A stretch of 64,000 nt of DNA from Pegoplata infirma. Taxonomy: Eukaryota > Arthropoda > Insecta > Diptera > Anthomyiidae. Where the stretch lies: assembly GCA_963921195.1 (NCBI GenBank), contig OY992541.1:13682644-13746643 (forward strand). Direction: 5' to 3'. The translations under genes were made by a program, and so were the position numbers. Position 1 is the first letter of the stretch; each line of letters opens with the position of its first letter. Positions 11,311 to 22,284 of this stretch are shown here, piece after piece. A model generated the notes under the pieces. That model saw nothing but the letters and a program-made list of their open reading frames with translations. It had not been told where the DNA came from and ran no database searches.

Positions 11311-11568
11311 TAGTTGCTAACTTTATTAGGTTTTTTCTATTAGAAAATTTTCATAGAAAACCCCTAATAAAGTTAGGAACTAGTTACTTACAAAAAGCAA
11401 GTATCATACACTCTTAAGTGAAGGAAAATTGCAACCTTGAATTGAAATGAATGAAAATTTTCATTAACAACAATTTTTGTTGAGGCACATGTAACAGTCA
11501 CTAAAATTTTATTGAATTGCACATTTTTTAATGGGTTTCAATTAGTTTTCTCACACAAAGTTTTACTT

Positions 11569-11870
11569 CATCCTTAAATTGGGCTAAATTGCAGTTTATG
11601 GGGCACAGCGAAATTGAAAAAAAAGTAAAAACGCCTCCTTTTATCATAATATTAAACACGTAAACTTTATTTTGCGAATTTATCTTTAAATTAAGTACCA
11701 ACACATACCAGGCACTCCTGGACTCTGAGGATCTGGGGGGGGGAGGGGGGTGCGTCCGGAGGCACTAATCATTATTTTATTCTTGTTTAATTCCAGAACT
11801 GGTGGCGTTGTTAGTTTTGCAATTTTGGAGTGCCCCATAAACTTCAATTTCGCCTTAAATTGTAAAGCAT
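11569..11870. repeat. Inverted repeat, ~40 bp arms, inside A
   Basis: TTTATGGGGCAC at about 11596-11607 pairs with GTGCCCCATAAA at 11831-11842, and pairing continues loosely outward (TTAAATTG... with CAATTTAAG-like sequence). Between the arms is a G-run (11729-11750) and GC-richer sequence without a convincing frame. Confidence 0.5.
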
Positions 11871-12439
11871 TAAAACCACGAAATAATATAAAACATCGCA
11901 GATTATAGTGAATATAAAATTAAATAAAATTACGCTTCATTTATACACTGAAAAAAATAGCTTCGTGAAATTAATGAAAATTGACTTAACCTTAATGAAA
12001 AATGACTCACGTTTTCAACCGAAGACAGGTTTCATTTGATTAATGAAACCGGTGTCATTAAAGTTCCTTTCAATGAAAACTTGCATATAAATAATGAAAA
12101 TATTCGTAGAACTTGTTTGAAACGTTTTATGAAGTTTTTCATAAAATGTATGAAAATATCCATTGATTAAATGTGGAATAGTAGTTGGTAATGAGCGTAT
12201 GATAATTGCTTTTTACAAGTAACTAGTTGCTAACTTTATTAAGGTTTTGACATGGGAATTACGATAAATTCATGTTGGTTGAAGTTATCAAAATTTCCAT
12301 AGAAAGCCCCTAATCAAGTTAGGAACAAGTTACCTAAAAACAGCACGTATCATACACCCATAAGTGAAAATTTGAATTAATAACAATTTTGGTAAGTCAC
12401 ATGTAACCATCACTGTAACCGTCACTGAAATTTTATTTA

Positions 12440-12657
12440 GGGGCATGTCACAGACTCAATTCTGATCGGATTTGAAAAAAAGTTGTTACTAGTAAAACGC
12501 AAAACAATTTTTTTTTCGGAATGAAATCACTTTCAAAAATCAAAGTGGAATTGAATTGCTAAAAGTGGTTTCATTCCGAAAAAAAGTATTTGCTTTGCGT
12601 TTTACGAGTGAACCACTTATTCCACTTCCGAACGGAATTGAGTCTGTGACATGACCC
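12440..12657. mobile_element. 218 bp foldback MITE, GGGKCATGTCACAG ends, TTA target
   Basis: Ends GGGGCATGTCACAGACTC and its inverted partner (GAGTCTGTGACATGACCC) lie between two TTA copies (12437-12439, 12658-12660). Copy A has no insert at the matching place (TTTTATTGAATTGCAC). Long internal arms around GGAATGAAA pair with TTTCATTCC. A 3 bp TWA target suggests PIF/Harbinger. Confidence 0.75.
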
Positions 12658-12830
12658 TTAATTGCACACTTTTTATGGTTTTCACCTAGTTTTTACACAC
12701 AACAAAATTTTACTCCAAACTTAAATTGGTCTGAATTGCCATATAAGGTAAACTATAAAAGACAAAAACGCGATGACACAGACTAAATACAGACTCGACG
12801 GTAGAGTTTTATAAGAAAAAATGGGGAAAA

Positions 12831-13940
12831 TTTATTTATTTATTTATTATTAATTACATTAATACAATTATTGTAACTAACTTAAGCTAAGAGTACTAGC
12901 TGCAGCGGCTTTCGACTCTGAATGTTAAAAATAGTTTAAAATTAAATATGATTTTGTAGGTTATTTTCTAAAAAATATTTACAAATTAATTTAATGTTTG
13001 TTTCGTTAACAACTTTTAAGAGTTCAGATGGAGGACTAGTTCCAAATATGTTGGTTCTGGACGAATGGTACAATGGGCACTCATCAAGGATGTGGGCTAT
13101 ATTTTTTTCTGTATTGCAGGATTCACATTTTGGAGGTGTTGTTTTTTCTAGTAGATATTTATGAGTTAATTTGCAGTGACCAATTCTAAGGCGGACTATT
13201 AAATTGGTTTCCCTTCTAGAGCATGTTTTGGGATACGTAGGTTTCGATCCCGTAGGATTATTGTTTTTGTAGTTATGTTGATATAAACTCCATTTGTCAA
13301 CGGTAATTGATTTCAAATGAGAGTAAACTAAACTTAAAATATCTCGAGTTTCAAAAGTCGTGAATTTTGTTAGTGGTCTTTGTTTTGCTTCTGCGGCCTG
13401 TGAATCCGCATATTCATTACCTGGTATGCCAACATGGGAAGGAACCCACATAATTTTAATTTTGTCTGGAAGTTTTATAAAAATGTTTCTGATTTGATTT
13501 ATTACCGGAGAGTCATATAAAGAATTTTGTATCGCCCGAATAGATGAAAGGCTGTCAGTGCAGATAATATAATCTGAGTCGTTTGTAGAGGCGAATTCAA
13601 TAGCAGCGAATAAGGCCGAAGCTTCAGCTGTGAATATGGAGCAGTAGTTGTCGATATGACCGATGTTGATGAGTTTACCGTCACGTTCTACTGTTGCAAA
13701 CGTAGTAAAATCTTTTGATTTAGATCCGTCTGTAAACAGGAGGTTCCAATTGTGCCTAATATAGTATTCAATTATGTTATTAAAAGTCTGTTTGTAAATA
13801 ATGGACGGCGTTGAAGTTTTTGGAAGATCTAACATAGATAGAATAAATGAAGACTTTTTTAAAAGCCATGGTGGTTCTGATTGTTGTTTGAGAAGTTGTG
13901 GTTGAAAATCTAATCTTATTTCAATTATTCGATTTCAGCT
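12831..13940 (-). mobile_element. I-clade non-LTR retrotransposon, 3' end only
   Basis: Minus-strand 3' end of an I-like element: RNase H frame followed by a short 3' UTR and an AATA/TAA-type tail (12831-12852 on the plus strand), as in I elements, which end in TAA repeats rather than poly(A). The 5' side stops at about 13940; 13941-14036 is unassigned. Confidence 0.75.
12942..13935 (-). pseudogene. RNase H and C-terminal domain, I-clade ORF2 fragment
   Basis: An open frame of about 330 codons counting the stretch before the first Met (EIRLDFQPQLL, EPPWLLKKSSF). It holds all four RNase H carboxylates in order: LLFTDGSK, TAEASALFAAIEF, ICTDSLSSIRAIQN and WVPSHVGIPGNEYADSQA. The end has the motif CESCNTEKNIAHILDECPLY. 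The frame is unbroken to a natural stop, so this domain is the best-preserved coding piece in the window, but the RT and endonuclease are missing, so it is a dead 5'-truncated copy. Confidence 0.85.
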
Positions 13941-16854
13941 TCGAATTAAAACGTGTTCAACAAAACACTAAACTTGATTTCATGTGATTCGGAAATTTTC
14001 AAGTGAATTGAAAAGTTGTAAAAGACAGAACAGAGGCACAGACTAAATACAGACTCGACAGTAGAGTTTAATAAAAAAAAATGGGGAAAAACTAAGCGAT
14101 TTTAGGAGAAAACACAGCTGTTTTTAGTCCGTTTTGCGCTAATATGGCAACACTTTCTACGACTTAGGAGTGAGTGAAACAACAAAAACCGATCTGGCAT
14201 CAATTTTTCTTATGGCGCGTTATATTAGCTTTCTCTTTCTAACCTAATTCGTAGAATAATTTCAAATAATTAACCATATGGCTCAAGACAACTTTTTTGA
14301 CACCTGTCACTTATGTCGAGTCTGTATTAGTCTGTGGCGATGACTTTAAAAACACGTGCTGCCAAAACGTAGCAACAACGTAGCAATGGAACAAAACAAA
14401 TTACCCTACATTTCATCACAAAATTTTAATGACTTAAAAAACTATTTTTCTGTTGCAAATTATATTATATTTTATAAGAAACAGTCAAAAGAAACACTTA
14501 TACGGAACTTTTCGCTTGTAATTTCAATTAGATATAACCAGCATAACACACACACAAGTTTCAATAATAAAGCAAAAAAATATAAAATTATTTTATTTTA
14601 TTAGAAAAAAGTTAAAACACATGTAAAAATTACAATTAGACTAAACACGCGTGGTGTAATAAAACGTCGTATGTTTTTGTTCTGTTTTCTTTCTCTTATT
14701 TGCAACGCAGAGTTGTATTTAGTTCTAAAAAATATTATGATATTTTTTAATGAAATTATGAAATCTAATAAAGCAAGTTTCATAAAATTTGTTCATAACA
14801 TGCATGAAATTTCAATCAGCTTATGAATTCCTTCATTTAAGTAATGAAAACAAAATAATGAATCCGCTTCATTAATATCAGGAAGGTTATTTTTTTCAGT
14901 GTAGTCTAAAAAAAAAACAAGTTAAATACGAGTTTACATTTCACATTTTTATTAACTTCACTGCATTTTTTCACACAAAGTTTTACTATTTTAATACATA
15001 ATTTAAACCACGATATTATATAAAGTAACGTACATATATATGTAATTAATGAGTTCATTTCATTTTAAATTTTGTATAAACACGAAAACAACTATAAATA
15101 AATACTTCTTGTTCTTAAGGCCTAGTTAGCCGAGAAAACGTAACCGTAACCCTAACGTAAAAAGTCAGCTGATTGTTTTTGATATGCGTAAACTAATGAA
15201 AACGATTACCGAATTCAATTGTCACGTAAACGGAACGTTCCGACCTGTTTAAAATAGAATTTTACAACGTTTCCACGTGACATTTGTAAACAGCTGATTT
15301 TCGGTTTGTTTTTTTTCAAAAAAAAAAATGTGATACAAAACTAAAAGTGCAAAACAAATAGAAAAATCACTAATTCAATTTAAATAAACAAACTAATTTA
15401 AAGTCTACATATAAAAAAACATAAATAAAGTAACAATTAATTGTCACGAAATTAATTTTTGCGGGCTCGATCAGCTGTTTTTTTTTTTTTTGTACATTTT
15501 GTAAAGACTAAACAGACGCGACACGTACAGACTATACAGATGCGACACGACAGGTGTCAAAAAATAACAAGTTTTATAAACAAAATTTAATGAAATTTTT
15601 TAATGAAACTACGAAATCTTATGAAGCAAATTTTATGAAATTCGTTTCCAATATGTATGATTTTTCAATGAGCTTATGAATTCATTCATTGTTTTAATGA
15701 AAACAAAATAATGAATCCGTGTCATTAAAATCACGAAGGTTGTTTTTTCAGTGTAAGTCTGAAGAAAATCTAAATTAACAATAAAACAAGAAAACAACAA
15801 GGAAATCATCCTTCCTTTAATAAGCCCTTTGCTCGCTTCCTGATATTTTAAATCTTTTATGTTAATTTTTTTTACTATCAAAATGTGTTCTAATATCTAG
15901 AAGTTAAATTATATATTTTTATATGGTCACAAAAATGCAAAGGGAGTAAAGGCCTATTCACACCTGCGGTGAAATCTCGTTCGAACGAGATTTCGATCAT
16001 ATGGTCTGTATCATTTTATACCAGGGTTGGCAACCGAAACGAATAACGGTATCGGTAACGGTATTGGTATTACATATTTTTTATATCGGTAACGGTAAAG
16101 GTAACGGTATTTTCGATTATTTCGGTAACGGTGAACCGTTACCGAAACATCAATACCGGTACGTACCGGTATTATAAATAACATGTTAACAAGTTACAAA
16201 TTTGTTAAAACGCGTAAAAAATAAAAAAAAAAAAACCATAGAGGCACCTTTGCCCAATAAGCAAAAAAACTGCATTTTGAGCCATATGAGAAATCAGCAT
16301 TTTGAGCCATTTGAGAAATCTGCTGATAATGGCTGACGCGGTTAGCTAAATTTCTCTCTGGATAATCCACGTAGAATATGCTGAAAAAAACGTCAAGACA
16401 GCAAAAAAATCTGCTGATTTTAATAGTGAAAACAGCCTGAACTGTTTATTTGAAATCAGCAGATTTCTCTGTTAAAATTATCAAAATTGTTTGCCCTGTT
16501 GAAAAAAAAATCGACAGGGATAAAAAAACTTGGCAAGGATGTTTCAGGAGATATTTTTTTAAGGGGGAGGGCGGACCGTATTGGAGGGACACCTTTCCTC
16601 TCGCCATATATGTTAAGGAATTAAGAAATTACTTTCATTTATATTTACGCATAAATAATACAATTTTATCAATATTTAATTTTATTTGCTATAGCCAAGC
16701 CCCCAAAAGGTTCGAACCGAAAAAAATCGCATATTCTAATCTTGGTCAATGAACTTCACACGGCATAAAAATGTTTCATTTTCTAAACAAATGGACAAAA
16801 AAATAAATAAAGTGTGTTTTTCTGGCGTTTTGTAAGTTTTTTAGGGGGGAACTT

Positions 16855-17035
16855 TTTTTCATCTGGTCCGATTTTCCCATTTCGGAACTTAACCAGCCTA
16901 TGATCATAAGACGTATTCGTAACAGCAGAGTAGCACGTTTATTTTGGACCGTATCGTGTCTTCTACAGAACAAAAGACGAATGTCTTCAATCAATCGATC
17001 ACTGATCAATAATATAAAATCTTTCTGAGGTCCAA
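16855..17035 (-). mobile_element. Degenerate mini-me-like fragment
   Basis: TCTGGTCCGATTTT, CGGAACTTAACCAGCCTATGATCATAAGAC and ATCGATCACTGATCAATAATAT match, in the same order, the copies at 46.85-47.11 kb and 56.16-56.27 kb. The GTCC run has decayed to an AAGACGAATG stretch. Minus orientation relative to the intact copy at 28.4 kb. Confidence 0.65.
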
Positions 17036-17122
17036 GACCGATGTTTGAATTTAGTTAATTGCAAATGTGATCATTGGTTGGATTGGCAATGAACAAAAAT
17101 TTGTTTTTTTATTTTAAGTATA

Positions 17123-18378
17123 CCCGACTAAAAATAAATATACAGGTCCATATATAATTTGAAATTGAGCCATATATTTGGATAAAATAAGATGATGAAA
17201 TTGGTGGATCAAAATAGCTCAAAATTTGTTATATTAGATTAAATATGATCGATTTTGATATAATTGTATATAATTTTATATCATAAGATAAAATATGTAG
17301 AATTTTGTATAAAATATTTAAAATATTTTTTTGTCTCATAATTTTCAAATTTATCCCAAGTTTTTTTGGCAAAAAAAAAATGTGTCCGGGACTTCGAAAT
17401 TTATTTTAGAAAATGTACCAAAAATATTTTATATCCAGGACTTCGAAAATTCTACAAAGCTTTTTCAGGACTAGTAAAATTTTTCAAAATTTGGCTAATT
17501 TTTTTTTTGTTTAAATCATTTTTAATGAAATTCTTAACTCCAAAACGCAAAAATTATTTGTGTCTGGAAATTTAAAAAAATTTTCTCGGGACTTAGAAAA
17601 CTTTTTCCCCCGATTCGGCACCATATATATATGTACATTAGGGATATAACCAAAATGGGAACCTATCATAATCGTATGGGCAATTTTATACTGATAAGAA
17701 AAAACGTAATCCGGGAACATTTTGGTCCAAAAACCTTCGGCACCGATTGCAATTTCTAAAACACCATAAATTTATATTTTTTTATGTTTTATGGTGGGAT
17801 TCCTTCCCATCCACCGTTTCTTGGCTTTTTGTCGTTTTACAACAAAAATAAAACAATAACAAATTTAAAAAATGGTTTTCGACACTAGAAATACGGGTTT
17901 TCCGAATAATAAAAAAAAATATTATCGAAAACTTCATCGCGATCGGTGCCGAACCTTTTTTAACATTCGCGAAAAAAAGAACACACATTTCTTCTTGATT
18001 TTTCATCTACATTCTCAATATGATAGGTCCTTTTCGATATTTGCAAAAAAACGCAAATGGTTATATCCCTAATGTACATCTCATCTTGTATGAGGTCAGA
18101 CATGGAGTTGTATATCATATATTTATTTATCTAATTTTGTATGAGGTCATTCATGGAGTCATATAAAATATTATATGCAATATCTAATTTAATAAAGCTT
18201 TATATATTGTATGTGGAGCAACACATGATTCGATATCCTTTTATATGGCACCATATTAAATTTTGGGTGTAAAACTTAATACAAGATACATTTACATATA
18301 TTTATGTAAAGTACTGTGTATGGCCATATATAAATATATTAAATAATATGTTACTATATCTAAACTTTTTTAGTCGGG
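17123..18378. mobile_element. Tc1/mariner-like element, CCCGACTAAAAA ends
   Basis: TA then CCCGACTAAAAA at the left (TA 17121-17122) and TTTTTAGTCGGG then TA at the right (TA 18379-18380). The body is rich in ATATA words. It lies inside the 16022-18613 hAT and itself contains the small hAT at 17639. A partial second copy begins at 18742. Confidence 0.7.
17639..18071. mobile_element. 433 bp hAT-like element, TAGGGATATAACCA ends
   Basis: Flanked by ATGTACAT (17631-17638, 18072-18079). The 14 bp terminal repeat TAGGGATATAACCA starts like the Ac end (YAGGGATGAAA). An internal pair GGCACCGAT / ATCGGTGCC strengthens the foldback. No coding capacity. Confidence 0.85.
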
Positions 18379-18741
18379 TATTAAAAATATTTTAATATGT
18401 TTTTAATCCACAAAAAATTATAAAATAAGTAATAATTATGCAACCGAAACAAAACCGATATAATACCGGTAAAAATCCGTATAAAGGTAACGGGTTTTTA
18501 TCGGTAACGGTATTTAAAATTTTTTATTTCGGTATTGGTAACGGTAACGGTAGTCAATATTAAAGGGTTTTTAATCGGTAACGGTATTGAAAGGGTAACG
18601 GTAGCCAACACTGTTTTATACACAACCATATGATCGAAATCTCGTTCGAACAAGATTTCACCTCAGGTGTGAATTGGGTATAAGTAAAAATCTAAATCAT
18701 TAAACTAAAGGTTTTCATTGAAATATATGAAAAACACCATA

Positions 18742-18943
18742 CCCGAGTAAAAATTATGGCGTCACATAAAATTATATAAATTTTATCCCAAAAATGGTGG
18801 ATAGAATTACATTAAATTGGATTTATTAATATCTTATTTTATTCATTTGTATATAGTTTGATACAATTTTGTCCGAAATTTGTCTCTATCCAATGGCATC
18901 AAATTATATGTGATTGGATACAATAAGATCCAATTATATCTAA
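18742..18943. mobile_element. Partial copy of the CCCGACT element
   Basis: TA followed by CCCGAGTAAAAATTATGG and ATATA-rich body similar to 17123-17340. The right end is missing: the sequence meets a Helitron terminus at 18944. Confidence 0.55.
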
Positions 18944-19493
18944 CTAGCTAACTCGCCCGGTACTTCGTTACCGGTTAGCTGTAACAAAAAAAAACAACTT
19001 TATTACTTTAAATTCTCATTAATTTTTAATTAAACATAAAAATTTTTTGTTTCGACCTTTAAAATATTATATTTTGAGTAGATTTAAAGTAGTAAAAAAA
19101 TTTGTTTCCAGGGTAACCAAATAAATATATTTTCCATGCTCTTTAACCACTTTAAAACAAAATATAATTAATAAAATTAGTTCAAGTCCCCGTTATAAAA
19201 ATGTGTTTCATCTATAGACTGTGTGTAAGTGGTATAACCAAAACTTGAGCAAAAAAATATTTTTTCTGCTGGAAGATCCTAAGTGCTAAATATTGAGTTG
19301 CTAGTACCATTACTTCCGAAAGTATGAAAAGTGTCCCATTTTTTCTCTTAAAATGAGAATTTTTTAAAAACTGGACTGTACTTCATAATGTTTTTTTCCG
19401 CGGGAGGATCCTACAGTACAAATTTCAAATTTCTAGGAGCATAAGTTTAGATGATGCAAAATGTACCAATTTGACCTGTTTCTGCCTTAGAAG
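18944..19493 (-). mobile_element. Helitron 3' end and body fragment
   Basis: On the minus strand the element ends with a hairpin CCGGTA-ACGAAG-TACCGG, a 9 base spacer and CTAG, followed by T (plus strand A at 18943). This is the Helitron 3' signature (hairpin, CTRR, insertion between A and T). Inside are two diverged ~130 bp units with GGAAGATCCTA / GGAGGATCCTA. The 5' part is missing at the hAT end at 19494. Confidence 0.75.
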
Positions 19494-20520
19494 TAATGTT
19501 TGCAATGCGGTTTTAATCGTAACCGTAACCGCACAAAAAAACCTGCGGTTACGGTTAATTTTATTAAAGAGTTTTTTTTTAGAAAAAAACAATGGAAAAA
19601 AAACAAAACATAATAAAAAATTTCATTTATAGATACAAAAAATGCCTCAGAATAGAAAACTGTTTCTATTGCAAAAATATTTCAGAATCTGAAAATTTTT
19701 CTGTAGAATAAATATATCAGATTCTGTGACAGCTTCCTATGAAAATATGCCTCAGAGTCTGAGACTCTTTCTTTAGAAAATATGCCTCAGTCTGAAAAAT
19801 GTTATATTTAAAGAATAGAATAAATTCTCAGAATAAATTTCTCAGATTCTGAGACATTTTCTAATAAAAATATGCCCCAGAGTCTGAAACTTTTTTTAGA
19901 AAATATGCGAATAATTTTCTATTAAAAAAATTGTTCAGAGTCTGAAACTTGTTCTATAGAAAAAAATGCTCTGAATCTGAAACAGTTTGTATAAAATATG
20001 TGTCCCTGAATCTAAGAATTTTTCTTTAGAAAAAATATTTCATAATCTGAGACTTTTACTACTCTGTTTTTCTACAAAGAAAAATAAGGATATTTAAGAC
20101 TATTTAAAAACAATCCCTAAAATCCAATATTCTTTTTTAACAAAAAATGGCTATAAATCTCAGAATCTAAAAATTGTTTAATCAAAAAAGTGTCCAGCTT
20201 CTATTTTTCTACAGAAAAAAATTCTCAGAATCTGATACTTTTTTAATTAAAAAAAAAACAATTAATTTCATTTTGTTTTTTAAAAGGGACAAAAAACTTT
20301 TTTTATAACTATCTTCCACCAAAACTCAAAAGCTATACCCTCCACTGTCTACATTTTACATAAAATCAGTAATGAACTTATATTATGCATCTTTATTAAT
20401 AAAAAAAAAAATAAATTAAAATTATTTTAAAAGAGTGCGGATAACCGTTAACCGCGGTTAATCGCATGAATTTTAACCGTAACCGCGGTTAAGGAAAACT
20501 GCGGTTATTTACAAACCCTA
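19494..20520. mobile_element. hAT-like element, TAGGGTTTGCAA-type ends, CCGTAA array
   Basis: Left end TAATGTTTGCAATGCGG (two changes from TAGGGTTTGCAATGCGG at 24664-24680) and right end TTATTTACAAACCCTA. CCGTAA / CGGTTA words fill both subterminal zones (19513-19560, 20440-20505). No matching 8 bp duplication: the right flank is AGACAGAC, the left is CTTAGAAG, so the pairing of these ends is not certain. Confidence 0.6.
19640..20270. repeat. Degenerate ~50-60 bp repeat with CTCAGAATCTGAAAC core
   Basis: CAGAATCTGA or CAGAGTCTGA followed by AAACTTTTTCT and TAGAAAAAATATGC recurs about ten times with variable spacing. The same core appears at 21285-21760, 24375-24480 and 34810-35110, so it is a dispersed satellite-like component, partly inside the hAT family with TAGGGTTTGCAA ends. 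Confidence 0.6.
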
Positions 20521-20547
20521 AGACAGACAGACAAACCAACACTCATA

Positions 20548-21069
20548 CCCTGTTCTCACGAGCATCTAAAAACGGTTTTAAACGACATTTGTGTTAATTA
20601 AAAAAAAAGTGTTCACACGTAATTTCACTCGTTTTATTTTGGTTTTTATGTTTTTATTTTGACATTTGCATTATCAGCTGATAAACATGTACACGTTTCA
20701 ACAACAAACTAAATTAAAATATTAAAATTATATTCATTAGTTATACATATAACTGTTTATAATGTTCAAGAATTGTTTAAAGATAAAAGTAGCACGATTT
20801 TTATTTGTATTATTTACATTTTAGTAATAAACAATGTTGCCAATATTAATAAAATGCTTTAAAAATGCTGAACATTCAAAAATACTCAATTCAACCCCTG
20901 GAATTCCGCTCGTTTTAAATCGTTTTAATTTTAAAACGAGCTAAAAACATTTTTATTTTGACATATTACAACAAAAAAATGTATGGTAAAACGAGTCATA
21001 AAAATGGTTTTTAAGCATAAAACGAAAAATGTTGCTAAAAATGGTTTTTAGCTGTAAGTGAGAACAGGG
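20548..21069. mobile_element. 522 bp foldback MITE, CCCTGTTCTCAC ends, TA target
   Basis: CCCTGTTCTCAC at the left and GTGAGAACAGGG at the right, each next to TA (20546-20547, 21070-21071). Inner arms repeat TAAAAACSRTTTT and AAAACGAG. No coding capacity. Tc1/mariner-like by target only. Confidence 0.7.
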
Positions 21070-21106
21070 TATCAGATTGATAATATTAATAATAGGGATA
21101 TATAAT

Positions 21107-22284
21107 TAGGGTGGGTCAATTTGTTCGAGTGAGCAAAAATGTGATAGGCTTATAGCAAAAACAAAATCTACACGAAATTCCGAAAAAATTTCCCAAAGAA
21201 ACTATAGGTCTAAAATCAAAACCTAGCTCCCGCCGAGAGACATCAGTTTTCTGACAAAAATCCTGTTATCTCAGACACTTGCTCTGTAGAAAAAGCCATA
21301 GAATCTGCGAAATTTTATACTTAAAAAATGTTTCAGATGTATAGCCTTGTTTTCTTAATAAAGAATATTGGATTCTACTTTTCTTTAATAGTTTTAAATT
21401 TCCGCATACTTCTAAAGAAATAGGTTCAGTTTTTTTTTATAGCAAAAGTCGCAGATTCTAAAGGTGGCCATGCACTTGCAGTATCGTTGTAAAACTTGGT
21501 GGATGGACGTGTGCAATTTGTTTTTGTAAAGGTCGTCAAGCAAGCCCATTCACGATCAAATTCGCATTTTCATCCAACAAATTGTACAGCCTGCAGTATC
21601 ATGTATGCCCCTATTAAGATTTGTTAGCTGTAGAAAAAAAATGTTTGTTCTGTAGAAAAAGTCTCACATTCTGAAATATTCTTTTTATAGAAAATGTCTT
21701 AGATTCTAAAACATATTTTTTTATAAAAACTGTTTCAGACTCTGATGTATTATGTTCATAGAAAAAAATAGAAGTGTAACAGAGTCGTATTTCGCTTGAA
21801 TAAGTATTAGTGACAGCACATTATGTAACTTTTGACGTTTAATAAAAACAATGCAACATAAAGGAGAACAACAACAAAGAAAACAACAAAAGAAAAAACA
21901 AAAGGTTTTAAACTATCAATAGTGTGTATTATCTTTAAAAAAAACGTTGAATAATGCAAAATAAATAATAAATTTAATTAAATGAAAGACAAATTTCATT
22001 TTTTATAAACAAAGAATCTAATTTGATATTAAATACGTGTGAGATGAGGAAGAACAAGCATTTTGCCACCATATTGGAAAATACATCAAATACAACACTG
22101 CGTACCTTCTAATCTTTTCTATGATTATGTTGTTGTTCTTTAAATATCAGTTCTCTTATGTTATTTTCTTTTTTGTTTATATGTATGGTTGCCAGATTTA
22201 ATAAAATATAATCCCTGAGGAGGCTGGAAAAATCCCAGCGAAACGTTGGAGGAAGAAAATTAAATAAATGTCTTTTATTTAAAA
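21107..22284. other. Repeat scraps without gene: TAGGGTGGGTCAATTTG block and others
   Basis: 21107-21245 matches 43401-43540 (both start TAGGGTGGGTCAATTTGTTC and share TTTCCCAAAGAAAC), a dispersed element whose right end I cannot place. A small inverted-repeat patch at about 21476-21611 has TGCAGTATC and its inverse with shared TGGATG. 21285-21760 holds CAGATTCT-type repeat words. 21770-22284 shows nothing recognisable; a minus-strand frame of 76 codons there is not protein-like. Confidence 0.4.

Larger units (their letters stand above)
12777..14336. mobile_element. CACAGAC MITE, copy M1, split by a retrotransposon
   Basis: Starts CACAGACTAAATACAGAC and ends GTCTGTATTAGTCTGTG, flanked by the 7 bp duplication GCGATGA (12770-12776, 14337-14343). 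After the first 54 bases it is interrupted by an I-clade fragment, and then the same 54 bases occur again (14037 onward) before the body continues. Same family as M2 (60966), M3 (51532) and M4 (62564), which define a ~300 bp unit. Confidence 0.85.
11946..14901. mobile_element. Tc1/mariner-like element B, nested in A
   Basis: Left end CACTGAAAAAAATAGCTTCG after TA (11944-11945); right end ATTTTTTTCAGTG before TA (14902-14903). Same family as A. It contains a 218 bp TTA-target MITE, the CACAGAC MITE M1 and, within M1, an I-clade retrotransposon fragment. No transposase frame. Confidence 0.75.
10821..15753. mobile_element. Tc1/mariner-like element A (TA target, CACTGAAAAA ends)
   Basis: Begins CACTGAAAAAAAGCTTCG after TA (10819-10820) and ends ...TTTTTTCAGTG before TA (15754-15755). 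The subterminal zones are full of TTAATGAAA / TTTCATAA words. A second copy (B) of the same family lies inside it at 11946-14901; the two left ends match over about 280 bases and the two right ends over about 150. No transposase frame. Most of its length is nested insertions. A degenerate scrap of the CACAGAC MITE lies at about 15520-15575. Confidence 0.7.
16022..18613. mobile_element. hAT-like element, CAGGGTTGGC ends, CGGTAA subterminal array
   Basis: Flanked by TTTTATAC (16014-16021, 18614-18621). Left end CAGGGTTGGCAACC, right end GTAGCCAACACTG. Both subterminal zones are packed with CGGTAA / GGTAACGGTA words (16046-16170, 18460-18605), resembling the multiple transposase-binding hexamers of the plant hAT Ac. 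The interior carries a degenerate mini-me, a CCCGACT MITE and a smaller hAT; no transposase frame. Confidence 0.85.
15950..18680. mobile_element. 131 bp palindromic MITE, split by a hAT
   Basis: Arms of about 55 bases (15956-16011 and 18618-18674) are near-perfect inverted repeats sharing TGAAATCTCGTTCGAACGAG and CGATCATATGG. Without the internal hAT and one copy of its target, the element is about 131 bases and almost entirely palindromic. TAA lies on both sides (15947-15949, 18681-18683), suggesting a PIF/Harbinger-type MITE; outer ends are imperfect. Confidence 0.7.

Noticed and set aside
11729..11760. G-run as a G-quadruplex regulatory site
   Set aside because: Lies in a mobile element between inverted arms with no gene nearby, so a regulatory role cannot be supported.
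17366..18072. Several short open frames on both strands
   Set aside because: They translate A/T-rich MITE and hAT sequence, overlap each other and cross element boundaries.
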